The notes: generated by a model not told the origin, from the sequence alone. DNA of 13,174 nt from Propionibacteriaceae bacterium (GCA_905372155.1 CAJPNZ010000088.1:1-13174); one strand, 5' to 3'. Shown: positions 1-6,261, numbered from the stretch's first letter. Program-made: numbers and translations.

Positions 1-1
1 C

Positions 2-220
2 CCGCCCCGCCACCTCACCTGCGACCGCCAGGAAACCGGCCAGTTCGGCGTCGCTGGTTGCGTCGAGGGATGTCGGGGCCTCGGGCGGGTTCTCCGGCAT
101 GGCGTCCACAACCCGTTGGAGGCGTTTGAGGCGTTTGTCGTTGGCGGAACGCCACATGGACTCGCGCAGACGGTCGGCGACGGATGTGAGGGGCAAGATG
201 ACTCCTGGGTTGGGTGTCAT
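2..220 (-). CDS. N-terminal part of a gene running off the left edge; possible Tn5/IS4-type transposase
   Basis: An open frame of 73 codons reads from an ATG at 220 to the window edge without a stop. It begins MTPNPGVILP and continues through SANDKRLKRLQRVVDAMPEN to DAELAGFLAVAGEV. The spacing of DKRLxxRLxxxxxAM..P, then a short acidic stretch, then AELAGFL, resembles the N-terminal DNA-binding domain of Tn5/IS4-type transposases (DKRLNKR...P...AAYRF). The resemblance is loose, and the catalytic DDE part lies outside the window. No convincing ribosome-binding site precedes the ATG. The codon pattern is typical for this DNA. It could equally be an unrelated hypothetical protein; the reading frame is more certain than the name. 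Confidence 0.4.
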   Translation of the reverse strand, partial: MTPNPGVILPLTSVADRLRESMWRSANDKRLKRLQRVVDAMPENPPEAPTSLDATSDAELAGFLAVAGEVAGR

Positions 221-343
221 CCAGCCTAGGGCGTGTTGCGGGCGTGGTCGCGTAAGAACCCGGCGCGGGGAACGGGACATCGCCCGTGTTACGGCGAATT
301 CACATCGGTATCCAACCAGACGTCAGGTTAAGGACGGCCACGC

Positions 344-589
344 ATGCCGGACAAGCTCTTCCGTCGCGCAACCATCGGGCCTCACGGCGACCATCGCTTC
401 CGAAGCCCTGCTGCACCACCAGCCGCAGCGGGCATCGGCGGCGGCGCCCGGGAAACCGCCGCCTTCTACCGATCCGCGGGATTCGAACACGTGTGGTCGC
501 AATGGCCTGGAGAACACGATCGCACATCCATCACCCACGACTTCGGCGTCGATCTCGGCATCGTGATCGACGCCTACGACGAGGAGTGA
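344..589 (+). pseudogene. Decayed tandem copy of the secreted alpha/beta hydrolase gene, central part deleted
   Basis: This is a remnant of a paralogue of the gene at 845-1660. From its ATG the DNA aligns base by base with the start of that gene: both encode M..xLxRRA, and the CGGGCCTCA and ATCGCTTCC/CTCGCTTCC blocks match. A one-base shift then moves the Tat-signal-like stretch into another frame (TATIASEALL...RASAAA read from about 380). After about 440 the match jumps to the last 45 residues of the intact gene: FYRSAGFEHVWSQWP, then HD, SI, FG, LG and DAY, against YYEARGYEHVWSEWP, HD, SI, FG, LG, DAH. About 190 central residues, including the nucleophile region, are absent. AAGGA lies upstream of the ATG, and the leader shares CCGTGTTA with the intact gene's leader. 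An 81-aa product could still be made, but it would lack a signal peptide and an active site. Confidence 0.75.
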
Positions 590-622
590 GACCTCACCGA
601 GCAGTCGACTGAAGGGGCATCA

Positions 623-640
623 GGACCGGTGAACCGGTCC
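623..640. promoter_or_regulatory. Perfect 8-bp inverted repeat, candidate operator for the hydrolase gene
   Basis: GGACCGGT-GA-ACCGGTCC is a perfect palindrome with a 2-base centre, too tight to fold as an RNA hairpin and therefore more like a protein-binding site. A possible -10 box TAGCGT follows at 647-652, so the repeat would cover the -35 region, as a repressor or MerR-type activator site would. No regulator gene is adjacent, so the cognate protein is unknown. The promoter assignment is inference. Confidence 0.4.
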
Positions 641-652
641 CCGTGTTAGCGT

Positions 653-844
653 GAAGTCAAGAAATTCAGTCAGACGGTTCCGCGGATGGTGGGAAGAAGA
701 GCGGGGACCGTCGTGGGGCACAACCGACAGAAAACGCGACGGGATCGCACGCGACCCCTGTCGTTGGTGTGTCACCGGGACGGTCGTGGCGATGCACCAC
801 CTTTCTGCAGGAACCCCAGGGGGATCGAAAGGAAGGTTTTGTCA
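653..844 (+). other. Long untranslated leader of the hydrolase gene, no gene seen
   Basis: If transcription starts just after the TAGCGT box, the leader is close to 190 bases. I see no credible coding frame in it. It contains GACGGTTCC (672-680) facing GGACCGTC (706-713), which can pair, but I could not match the stretch to any riboswitch class I know. The ribosome-binding site AAGGAAGG sits at its end, before the ATG at 845. Confidence 0.3.
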
Positions 845-1660
845 ATGTCAGCTCATCTCTCACGTCGCGCCGTCACGGGCCTCATGGCGGCGACTCTCGC
901 TTCCGGCGCGTACCTGTCGCAGGCGGCTCCCAAGGCCTCGGCCGCGGTGAACAGCACTTCCTTCACCTTCACCGACTCCGCCGGCACGAGTTCCAGCGCC
1001 CGCTTCTACCCGGCCGGTTCCGTGAGGACCGGACTGGTCGTCTACCTCGACGACAACGACCATCCGCTGCACGACCAGGACCACGACGGCAACAACCCGA
1101 ACCTCCCCGGAGGCCTGGCCGGCCCCGGCAGCATCGTGGAGGCCGCCACCGCGCGGGGACTCGACGTCGTCTCGGTGCACGTCCCCGACGGCGCCGATAC
1201 CTGGTTGACGCCGCTCCCCCCCACGCTCGTCAGCTACTTCACGGAGCTCTTCTCGCACGTGCAGTCCGCCTACGGGGCGAATCCGGCGGTCCTGTGGCTC
1301 GTCGGCTACGCCGGGGGCGCTGACTTCATCACCAAGGAACTCTTCCCCCGGTACGTAAACAACATGCCGGACGGCGGTTTCCTCGCCCTCGGCGGCGGCG
1401 ACGCGCCCCCGATCCCGGGATGGGGCGGCGAACCCTCCCAGCATGCGAAGTCGACCCTGTCGCTGAACTTCGTGACGGGTGAGAAGGACGAGACCGCCTA
1501 CAGCAACGCCATCAACAACGCGAAGATGGGCGTCGGCTATTACGAGGCCAGGGGCTACGAGCACGTCTGGTCGGAATGGCCTGCGGGGCATGACCACGAC
1601 TCCATCGTCCCCGAGTTCGGCGCCTACCTCGGCAAGGTGCTCGACGCCCACAAGGGCTGA
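845..1660 (+). CDS. Tat-exported alpha/beta-hydrolase-fold protein with nucleophile Ser replaced by Ala (probable pseudoenzyme)
   Basis: The ATG at 845 is preceded by AAGGAAGG at a good distance, giving 271 residues; upstream in-frame starts lack such a site. Residues 1-34 form a Tat-type signal: SRRAV at 6-10, a hydrophobic stretch GLMAATLASGAYL, and an ASA cleavage site near 31-33. The mature part resembles secreted esterases of the alpha/beta-hydrolase fold. The nucleophile elbow reads WLVGYAGGADF (151-161), where GYSGG is expected, so position 156 is Ala (codon GCC, one base from TCC). Asp215 in TGEKDE and His249 in AGHDHD fit the other two triad positions. DQDHDGNN (77-84) looks like a calcium-binding loop. 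Without the Ser, ester hydrolysis is unlikely; a binding role at the cell surface or outside the cell is more plausible. A decayed sister copy lies just upstream, and a hairpin terminator follows. Confidence 0.8.
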   Translation: MSAHLSRRAVTGLMAATLASGAYLSQAAPKASAAVNSTSFTFTDSAGTSSSARFYPAGSVRTGLVVYLDDNDHPLHDQDHDGNNPNLPGGLAGPGSIVEAATARGLDVVSVHVPDGADTWLTPLPPTLVSYFTELFSHVQSAYGANPAVLWLVGYAGGADFITKELFPRYVNNMPDGGFLALGGGDAPPIPGWGGEPSQHAKSTLSLNFVTGEKDETAYSNAINNAKMGVGYYEARGYEHVWSEWPAGHDHDSIVPEFGAYLGKVLDAHKG

Positions 1661-1688
1661 GCGGGGATTCTCCGGGATGTCCATTCCT

Positions 1689-1724
1689 GTCCTTCCCGGG
1701 AATCGGTGGATCCCCGGGAAGGAC
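1689..1724 (+). terminator. Strong hairpin after the hydrolase gene
   Basis: GTCCTTCCCGGG (1689-1700) and CCCGGGAAGGAC (1713-1724) form a perfect 12-bp stem with a 12-base loop, 28 bases past the stop at 1660. No T-run follows, which is common for terminators in GC-rich actinobacteria. It lies between the hydrolase gene and mog, so it should insulate the two. Confidence 0.7.
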
Positions 1725-1768
1725 CCCGATCCGGCGAACATTGAAGCACAGGAGTTACGATTTCCCGC

Positions 1769-2251
1769 ATGTTGGCCGCAGTGATCACGTGTTCGGACCG
1801 AGCAGCCTCCGGGGCCTACTCCGACCGTTCCGGTCCGCTGCTGCGGGAGGCCTTGGACGATCTGGGGTTCGAGACCCGCGACCCGAGGGTGGTGCCCGAC
1901 AATCTCGTCATGATTCGCGCCGCCATCCGGGAGGCCGTCGCCTCCGGGGCGCGGGTGGTACTCACCACCGGAGGCACGGGAGTCGGGCCGCGCGACGTCA
2001 CCGCCGAGGCCACCCTCGACCTGCTCGCCTGCGAGCTGCCCGGAATCATGGAAACCGTCCGCCGCCACGGCGCCGAGAAAAACCCTCGCGCCCTGCTGTC
2101 GCGGGGCCTGGCGGGGGTGGTGGAGTGCGCCGGGACCCGCGCGATCATCATCAACGCGCCCGGATCCGAGGGCGGCGCCTCCGACACCATCGAGGTCGCA
2201 GGCCCGCTGCTGCGACACCTCGTCGAACAGCTCGACGGTGCCGACCACTGA
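1769..2251 (+). CDS. mog: MogA/MoaB-type molybdopterin adenylyltransferase
   Basis: The 160-aa product has the molybdopterin-binding fold of the MogA/MoaB family: ITCSDRAASGAYSDRSG at 6-22, the TTGGTGVGPRDVTAEAT nucleotide/pterin loop at 66-82, and the INAPGS segment at 128-133. The C-terminal GGASDT...LVEQLDGADH is the style I associate with actinobacterial Mog proteins. The family activates molybdopterin with ATP to give adenylyl-molybdopterin before molybdenum insertion, in the cytoplasm. AGGAG lies 14 bases before the ATG, which is long, but no better in-frame start is visible. Length is normal for the short form. No other molybdenum-cofactor gene is in the window, so it stands alone here, convergent with the minus-strand module that ends at 2294. 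Confidence 0.88.
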   Translation: MLAAVITCSDRAASGAYSDRSGPLLREALDDLGFETRDPRVVPDNLVMIRAAIREAVASGARVVLTTGGTGVGPRDVTAEATLDLLACELPGIMETVRRHGAEKNPRALLSRGLAGVVECAGTRAIIINAPGSEGGASDTIEVAGPLLRHLVEQLDGADH

Positions 2252-2293
2252 GAACATCTCGGGTAAGGAAACGTTCCAGCGCCGCCGCAATCC

Positions 2294-3286
2294 TCACGCC
2301 ACTGGAAATTGTGTGCACCGCCAAGCGCATTCCTCGCACTCGGGAAGAGTTTCGGGATCCGTCAGGGGAACGAAATACACCCCGCACAGGGAACGGACCG
2401 CCCTCCCGTCCACGCTGGCATCGCCGATGTGACGGCGGTGAACGCGGTGAGCCACGTGACCACGGGCAGAATCCAACAGCCGACGTTCCTTGGACGCGTC
2501 ACGAAGCCGTTCGATCTGACGAGCACAGTGTCCGGACTCCTCCATAGCCGAGTAGATTCCCCCGGCAAGGTCCCATTCCTGCTCAGGGGGCGCGATGCTG
2601 ATCAGAAGACGCCGTTCCATGACGTAAGCGAGATGCGTTCCCTGTCGGGTGTTGTTGATGAAACTCAGCACAAACTCCTCGATACCGTCCCCGGTGATGA
2701 ACTCCAGTTCGACCTCAGCCAGCGGAATGGTCTTCGTCGGATGCGGGACCACCACACGGTGACACCCGTGATGCAGCGCCCCCGCCAGCAGGTCAACGGC
2801 CAATGCCTGCACCGCGAGTTCCCAGTCGGTGAGGACCCTGGCCGCAGTCTCGCGTTTCAGTAATCGGGCGTCTTCGTCCGTTGGAAGCAGCGCCTTTCGT
2901 CCTCGTTCCGTGTCACATTGCCGTTCCAGCCGCTGGTAGAAATCCTCATGATCCCGATGCCCGCCCTTGGCGAGCCCAGCGATCACCACCCACTGCACCC
3001 CCTCCGAATCGAGCCACACTCCAGCACGCCACTGGCTGGTGCGTACCTCCATCAGGCGGAGATTGCGAGAACATGCGATGATGCCATCCGTGACGGGCTC
3101 CGCATCCAGCAGAGAGCGCGACTTCGCGAGGATCGGATGCGAAAGCTGGGTCAGGGGCTGAACGTCATCCCATCTGCGTTCAGCGATCGCCCGTTTCTCG
3201 TGAGGATCCGCCCATCCCTCCAAAAGCTCAGCAAGCAGCTTCAGGGTGGGACGGGCGGTGGGGTCGTGCTGCACGGGACACACCAT
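2294..3286 (-). CDS. 330-aa protein with C-terminal DUF3039-like Cys/His domain, partner of the HTH protein
   Basis: I do not recognise a characterised function. The start ATG at 3286 lies 31 bases after the HTH gene's stop, with GAGGAA upstream. An earlier ATG at 3293 gives only 21 codons in another frame, and GTG at 3283 is an alternative. Residues 75-160 carry a well-formed block: NLRLMEVRTSQWRAGVW, then WVVIAGLAKGGHRDHEDFY, then LLPTDEDARLLKRETAAR. Residues about 170-245 look like a beta-rich region. The last 55 residues contain HVAHRVHRRH, then SLCGVYFVPLTDPETLPECEEC; the CG..FVP..DP...P.C..C pattern matches the actinobacterial DUF3039 family and probably binds zinc. No signal peptide or membrane segment is visible. 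From the gene order it could be the toxin or effector of a two-gene module, but this is inference. The DNA is visibly less GC-rich than its neighbours, suggesting transfer. Confidence 0.7.
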   Translation of the reverse strand: MVCPVQHDPTARPTLKLLAELLEGWADPHEKRAIAERRWDDVQPLTQLSHPILAKSRSLLDAEPVTDGIIACSRNLRLMEVRTSQWRAGVWLDSEGVQWVVIAGLAKGGHRDHEDFYQRLERQCDTERGRKALLPTDEDARLLKRETAARVLTDWELAVQALAVDLLAGALHHGCHRVVVPHPTKTIPLAEVELEFITGDGIEEFVLSFINNTRQGTHLAYVMERRLLISIAPPEQEWDLAGGIYSAMEESGHCARQIERLRDASKERRLLDSARGHVAHRVHRRHIGDASVDGRAVRSLCGVYFVPLTDPETLPECEECAWRCTQFPVA

Positions 3287-3317
3287 ACGACATGTTGGTA
3301 TTCCTCGACGTCGAACG

Positions 3318-3725
3318 TCACAGTTCTGCCGCGAGCTCACCGACGGCACCGCGGCGAATGGCCTCAGCATTGGCGAAGCGTTCGGCGAGCGCGCGGCGCT
3401 CCTCTTGGCGATGCCTCTCGAAAGTGACGATGTCACGTCCGGAAACACGGCGGTCACGACCGACACGATGGGATGGGATCTGTCCGGAATCGAGGAGCTT
3501 GTACAGATGGGTTCGGCTCATCCGCAGGCGTTGCGCGACTTGGGCGGGCGTATAGTCGGCATCCACGTCGAGCAGGGCGACAGTGTTGCCGGATGTAAGC
3601 GATCCGGTGAGCGCAAACAGAAGGTCGCGCAGGGCGCTCTCCTCCAAGCCATCAACGAACTCGGACAGCGAAGCGAGTGTTTGCTCGTCGACTGCGGACG
3701 GCTCCACTTCAAGAACATCAAGCAT
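3318..3725 (-). CDS. Excisionase/MerR-type helix-turn-helix protein, possible antitoxin or autoregulator
   Basis: A 135-aa protein starts at an ATG (3725) preceded by AGAGGTGA at close range. Residues 1-50 are acidic and helical. Residues 57-100 form an excisionase-type winged helix: DYTPAQVAQRLRMSRTHLYK, then LLDSGQIPSHRVGRDRRV, then SGRDIV. The tail, HRQEERRALAERFANAEAI, is a charged helix. This architecture is familiar from antitoxins paired with PIN-domain or other toxins, where the HTH protein binds its own promoter. No PIN protein is present; the next gene is the 330-aa protein with a DUF3039-like end, 31 bases between stop and start. Direct repeats in the leader are plausible binding sites. 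It could instead be a plain transcription factor for its neighbour. Confidence 0.82.
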   Translation of the reverse strand: MLDVLEVEPSAVDEQTLASLSEFVDGLEESALRDLLFALTGSLTSGNTVALLDVDADYTPAQVAQRLRMSRTHLYKLLDSGQIPSHRVGRDRRVSGRDIVTFERHRQEERRALAERFANAEAIRRGAVGELAAEL

Positions 3726-3740
3726 GATTCACCTCTTACC

Positions 3741-3765
3741 TGTCACACATGAAGCACATGTCACA
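3741..3765 (-). promoter_or_regulatory. TGTCACA direct repeats, candidate autoregulatory operator
   Basis: TGTCACA occurs at 3741-3747 and again at 3759-3765, 18 bases start to start, just upstream of the HTH gene's ribosome-binding site. They lie between the predicted transcription start and the start codon, where binding by the HTH protein would block transcription. The repeat is seen directly; the role is inferred. Confidence 0.4.
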
Positions 3766-3788
3766 GATGACATAACGTGTACGGAAAT

Positions 3789-3817
3789 ATGCTACTCCAC
3801 AAATCGCCTGCGGCCAA
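3789..3817 (-). promoter_or_regulatory. Candidate promoter of the HTH/DUF3039-like module
   Basis: On the minus strand TTGGCC (3817-3812) is followed after exactly 17 bases by TAGCAT (3794-3789). The spacing is ideal for a housekeeping sigma factor and the -10 fits the TAnnnT pattern. The predicted start near 3782 would give a leader of about 55 bases containing both TGTCACA repeats. Confidence 0.45.
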
Positions 3818-3826
3818 GGACCGGCC

Positions 3827-4726
3827 TCACTCCCCCTTGGGCGGGGGCTGGTTGCCGTCGTCACGCTGGGCTAGGAAACGCTCCACCGCCGCCGCTATCT
3901 CGTCGGCGGAGGGCAGGTCCTCGCCGGTGGGTTCGGTGTAGCGGTCGTACTGTTCCTCGAGTTGGCGCAGCAGCTCGCGGGCGGTCTCGTCGCCGCGGGT
4001 GTCGGCCTCGATGGCCATCAGGTTGGCCTCGGCGGCCAGGTCGAGTTCGTCGGTCGACAGGGCCAGCCCCGTCACCTCCACGTACTGGTGAAGGATGGCG
4101 GCCGCGGCCTGCGTGAAGGAGGAGTTCGCGAGGTAGTGGGGCACGTGGGCGGCGGCACCGTAGGCGCTGATCCCGAGAGCGCCCAGATGGTACTCGAGGT
4201 AGAACGCGAAGGAGGCCGGGATCTCGAGGCGGTCAATCCAGCGGGGGTTCGCCTGCCTCAGCTCCGGGTCGGTGGAGTGTATCGCCAGGGGTGTGGGGCG
4301 CGTGTGCGGGAAGGCCATGGGCATGCCGTAACCGGTCAGCAGCATCGAGACGTCGAGTTTTTCGATCAACCCGACCAGTTCGTCGCGGAACAGCTGCCAC
4401 CGGTGATCGGGTTCCGGGCCGCGCATCACGAGGTACGGCATCCCCTCGGCGTCGCGCGCCAGATGCAGGTTCAGCACTGGTTCCTCGAGCGAGGTCCAGT
4501 GGTCGCGGTCGAAGACCATGGCGGGACGACGGGCGCGATAGTCGTGGACGAGGTCCATGCTGAAGGACCCGAGCAGTTGGGGCTCGGAGTGTTCCAGGAG
4601 GGCCTCGATCAGCGTCGCGCCGACGCGTCCCGAATCGATGAAACCGTCGAAGAAGTAGAACAGCGGAGGTCGCGACCCCGCGACGGTGCCCCACAGGTCT
4701 TCGTTGATGGCAAACCAGTCGGACAT
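3827..4726 (-). CDS. PAC2-family protein
   Basis: The 299-aa product opens with LFYFFDGFIDSGRVGATLIEALLEH, the pattern of actinobacterial PAC2 (proteasome assembly chaperone 2-like) proteins. It continues with LLGSFSMDLVHDYRARRP, a LLTGYGMPMAFPHTRP loop, and IPASFAFYLEYHLGALGISAYGAAAHVPHYLA, all typical of that family. The C-terminal 80 residues are helical and acidic (LRQLEEQYDRY...ADEIAAAVERFL), ending in QPPPKGE. The protein is soluble and presumably cytoplasmic. The bacterial PAC2 proteins are poorly characterised, so the eukaryotic chaperone role should not be assumed. No proteasome gene is nearby. TAGGCT lies exactly 6 bases before the ATG, and the intervening GGGGGT is a poor ribosome-binding site, which suggests a leaderless transcript. 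Confidence 0.82.
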   Translation of the reverse strand: MSDWFAINEDLWGTVAGSRPPLFYFFDGFIDSGRVGATLIEALLEHSEPQLLGSFSMDLVHDYRARRPAMVFDRDHWTSLEEPVLNLHLARDAEGMPYLVMRGPEPDHRWQLFRDELVGLIEKLDVSMLLTGYGMPMAFPHTRPTPLAIHSTDPELRQANPRWIDRLEIPASFAFYLEYHLGALGISAYGAAAHVPHYLANSSFTQAAAAILHQYVEVTGLALSTDELDLAAEANLMAIEADTRGDETARELLRQLEEQYDRYTEPTGEDLPSADEIAAAVERFLAQRDDGNQPPPKGE

Positions 4727-4732
4727 ACCCCC

Positions 4733-4738
4733 AGCCTA
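4733..4738 (-). promoter_or_regulatory. -10 box of the PAC2 gene, leaderless start likely
   Basis: TAGGCT on the minus strand is separated by 6 bases from the ATG at 4726, so transcription would begin at or next to the start codon. The same arrangement occurs before the MFS gene. I see no clear -35 box. Confidence 0.45.
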
Positions 4739-4803
4739 ACCGCTGAACCCCCGTTTTGCGCCCCTGCCGGAACCGGATAGCCATCCGGGGACGAGCGGCC
4801 GCG

Positions 4804-4846
4804 CGAAACGGGCACCCGGGGAGGCGTTTCGTGCCGGTTGAACCGG
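4804..4846 (-). terminator. Possible terminator between the MFS and PAC2 genes
   Basis: The stretch just past the MFS stop contains two inverted repeats: CCGGTT-G-AACCGG (4834-4846) and CGAAACG/CGTTTCG (4804-4810 with 4825-4831, 14-base loop). The second can fold in the MFS transcript. There is no T-run, and I could not compare alternative folds. Confidence 0.35.
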
Positions 4847-4853
4847 GCCGCGG

Positions 4854-6188
4854 TCATCCGCGGTGCATGACCTGCTGGGCCTCGCGCACGGGAATCATCA
4901 CGACCAGCCCGGCGGCCAGCACCAGCACGATCCCGAGGATGCCGAAGTGCACCGCCGACTCGCCCGCCGGGACGAGGAACGATCCCAGCCACAGGGACAG
5001 CACCCACAGCGACGACGCCAGGAAGGACACCGCCCGACCGGTCGTCGCGTACAGCCCGAACACCTCACCCGAGTGACCCTCCGGGATCAGACGCGCCAGG
5101 AAGGAACGCGACGCCGACTGCGCCGGGCCGACGAACAGGGTCATGGCGATCCCGAAGATCCAGAACACCACCGGCCCCCGGTCGTGGAGCAGGAAGATGC
5201 ACGACCCCAGCCCCACCAGCGCGCCCAGCGAGATCAGGATCACTCGTTTCGGCCCGGTCCGGTCGTCCAGGTGCCCGAAGACGATGGTCGCGAGCCCCGC
5301 GACCACGTTGGCCACCACCCCGAAGACGATCACCTCGCCGGTGCTGAACCCGAACACCAGTTTCGCCAGCACCGCACCGTAGGTGAACACCCCCGCCAGG
5401 CCGTCGCGAAACAGCGCGGAGGCCAGCAGGAACCAGGTCGTGTGCGGGGAGACGCGGTGGATGCGGATCACGGAACCTATGAGGTCGCGGTAGGCCCGCA
5501 CCGGCGACTGGCGCGGCGGCGGGGAGGCCACGGGCCGGTCCTTGATGGCCATGAACAACGGAATGGTGAACAGCACCGTCCACGCCCCGCACAGCAGCAT
5601 TGAGTTGCGCACCCCGTCGGGGCCGATGTCGGAGCCCGCGACGGCGACGATCAGCAGCAGGATCGCGATCCCGCCGAGGTATCCCATGCCCCAGCCGTAC
5701 CCGGAGACGCGGCCGACGTTGCCGGGGGTGGCCACCTGGTCGATGGCGGCGTAGTAGTTGACGTTGGCCACCTCGGAGACGATGTTGCCGATCCCGAGCA
5801 GCGCCAGACCCAGCCACAGGTACTGCGGCCCGGGCGCGACGAACCACAGCGCCGCCGAGACCGCCGCCAGCGCCCACGTCTGCCAGCGCAGGTGGAACAT
5901 CCGCCTCCCGGAGCGATCCGTGCCCTGCCCCAGCACCGGCGCCAGCAGCGCGATGAGCACCCCGGCCACGGCCATCGCTACGCCCAGCATGAACGCCGGC
6001 GTGTCGTCGCCGGGTCCGGTCCCGAACAGCGACCCGGAGGAGATGTAGGTGCTGAACACGAAGGTGGTGATGACGGTGGCGAAGGGCTGGGTTCCCCAGT
6101 CCCACATGCACCAGCTGAAGATCTTTCCCCAGGAGGTGCGTCGTTCGCGCAGGGCGGCGGCGGGCGCCTGGGTCTGGGTTTGAGTCAC
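4854..6188 (-). CDS. MFS transporter of the UMF1/ATG22 type
   Basis: The 444-aa protein has about twelve hydrophobic segments. It carries the family-typical opening FSWCMWDWGTQPFATVITTF (24-43), where DWG.QPF is the hallmark of UMF1/ATG22-like permeases. Also visible are GQGTDRSGRR after the second segment (the MFS loop signature), GNIVSEVANVNYYAAI with RVSGYGWGMGYLGG in the fourth and fifth segments, and GHLDDRTGPKR after the eighth, the repeated MFS loop in the second half. This indicates an inner-membrane secondary transporter. Substrate cannot be told from the sequence; family members have been linked to amino acid or small-solute export. The start is GTG at 6188 with TAGGTT 6 bases upstream and no ribosome-binding site, so a leaderless transcript is likely. 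It is divergent from the cobalamin riboswitch operon, sharing a roughly 110-base gap, but shows no riboswitch of its own. Confidence 0.85.
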   Translation of the reverse strand: MTQTQTQAPAAALRERRTSWGKIFSWCMWDWGTQPFATVITTFVFSTYISSGSLFGTGPGDDTPAFMLGVAMAVAGVLIALLAPVLGQGTDRSGRRMFHLRWQTWALAAVSAALWFVAPGPQYLWLGLALLGIGNIVSEVANVNYYAAIDQVATPGNVGRVSGYGWGMGYLGGIAILLLIVAVAGSDIGPDGVRNSMLLCGAWTVLFTIPLFMAIKDRPVASPPPRQSPVRAYRDLIGSVIRIHRVSPHTTWFLLASALFRDGLAGVFTYGAVLAKLVFGFSTGEVIVFGVVANVVAGLATIVFGHLDDRTGPKRVILISLGALVGLGSCIFLLHDRGPVVFWIFGIAMTLFVGPAQSASRSFLARLIPEGHSGEVFGLYATTGRAVSFLASSLWVLSLWLGSFLVPAGESAVHFGILGIVLVLAAGLVVMIPVREAQQVMHRG

Positions 6189-6194
6189 GGGAAC

Positions 6195-6200
6195 AACCTA
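6195..6200 (-). promoter_or_regulatory. -10 box of the MFS gene, leaderless start likely
   Basis: TAGGTT on the minus strand ends 6 bases before the GTG at 6188. The spacing is identical to that before the PAC2 gene. The bases between, GTTCCC, offer no ribosome-binding site. Confidence 0.45.
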
Positions 6201-6261
6201 GTGCCATCGGACCCACCCCGCACCGGGATTCCACGACGGCCCGACGACCCGGGAAGGGCGC

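Noticed and set aside
99..566. A 155-codon plus-strand frame at the left end
   Set aside because: Its first part is antisense to the partial gene at 2-220. Only a short stretch is real, as the frameshifted signal-peptide part of the hydrolase remnant.
653..844. Riboswitch (c-di-AMP type or other) in the long leader of the hydrolase gene
   Set aside because: The length and a possible long-range pairing drew attention, but I could not match the conserved blocks of any class I know.
860..2290. A 476-codon open frame on the minus strand across the hydrolase and mog genes
   Set aside because: It is antisense to two convincingly coding genes, its protein is Gly/Arg/Val-rich without any recognisable motif, and it has no ribosome-binding site; high GC makes such shadows common.
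3291..3293. ATG at 3293 as start of the 330-aa protein
   Set aside because: It has the better-spaced GAGGAA, but its frame stops after 21 codons; the long frame requires ATG 3286 or GTG 3283.
3829..3846. CCCCC/GGGGG hairpin at the end of the PAC2 gene as terminator
   Set aside because: It overlaps the last codons, the stem is five pairs with no T-run, and a homopolymer pairing of this size is weak evidence.
5065..6234. A 389-codon minus-strand frame within the MFS gene
   Set aside because: The product is an Arg/Ala/Gly-rich out-of-frame reading of the transporter, whose correct frame shows twelve hydrophobic segments and family motifs.
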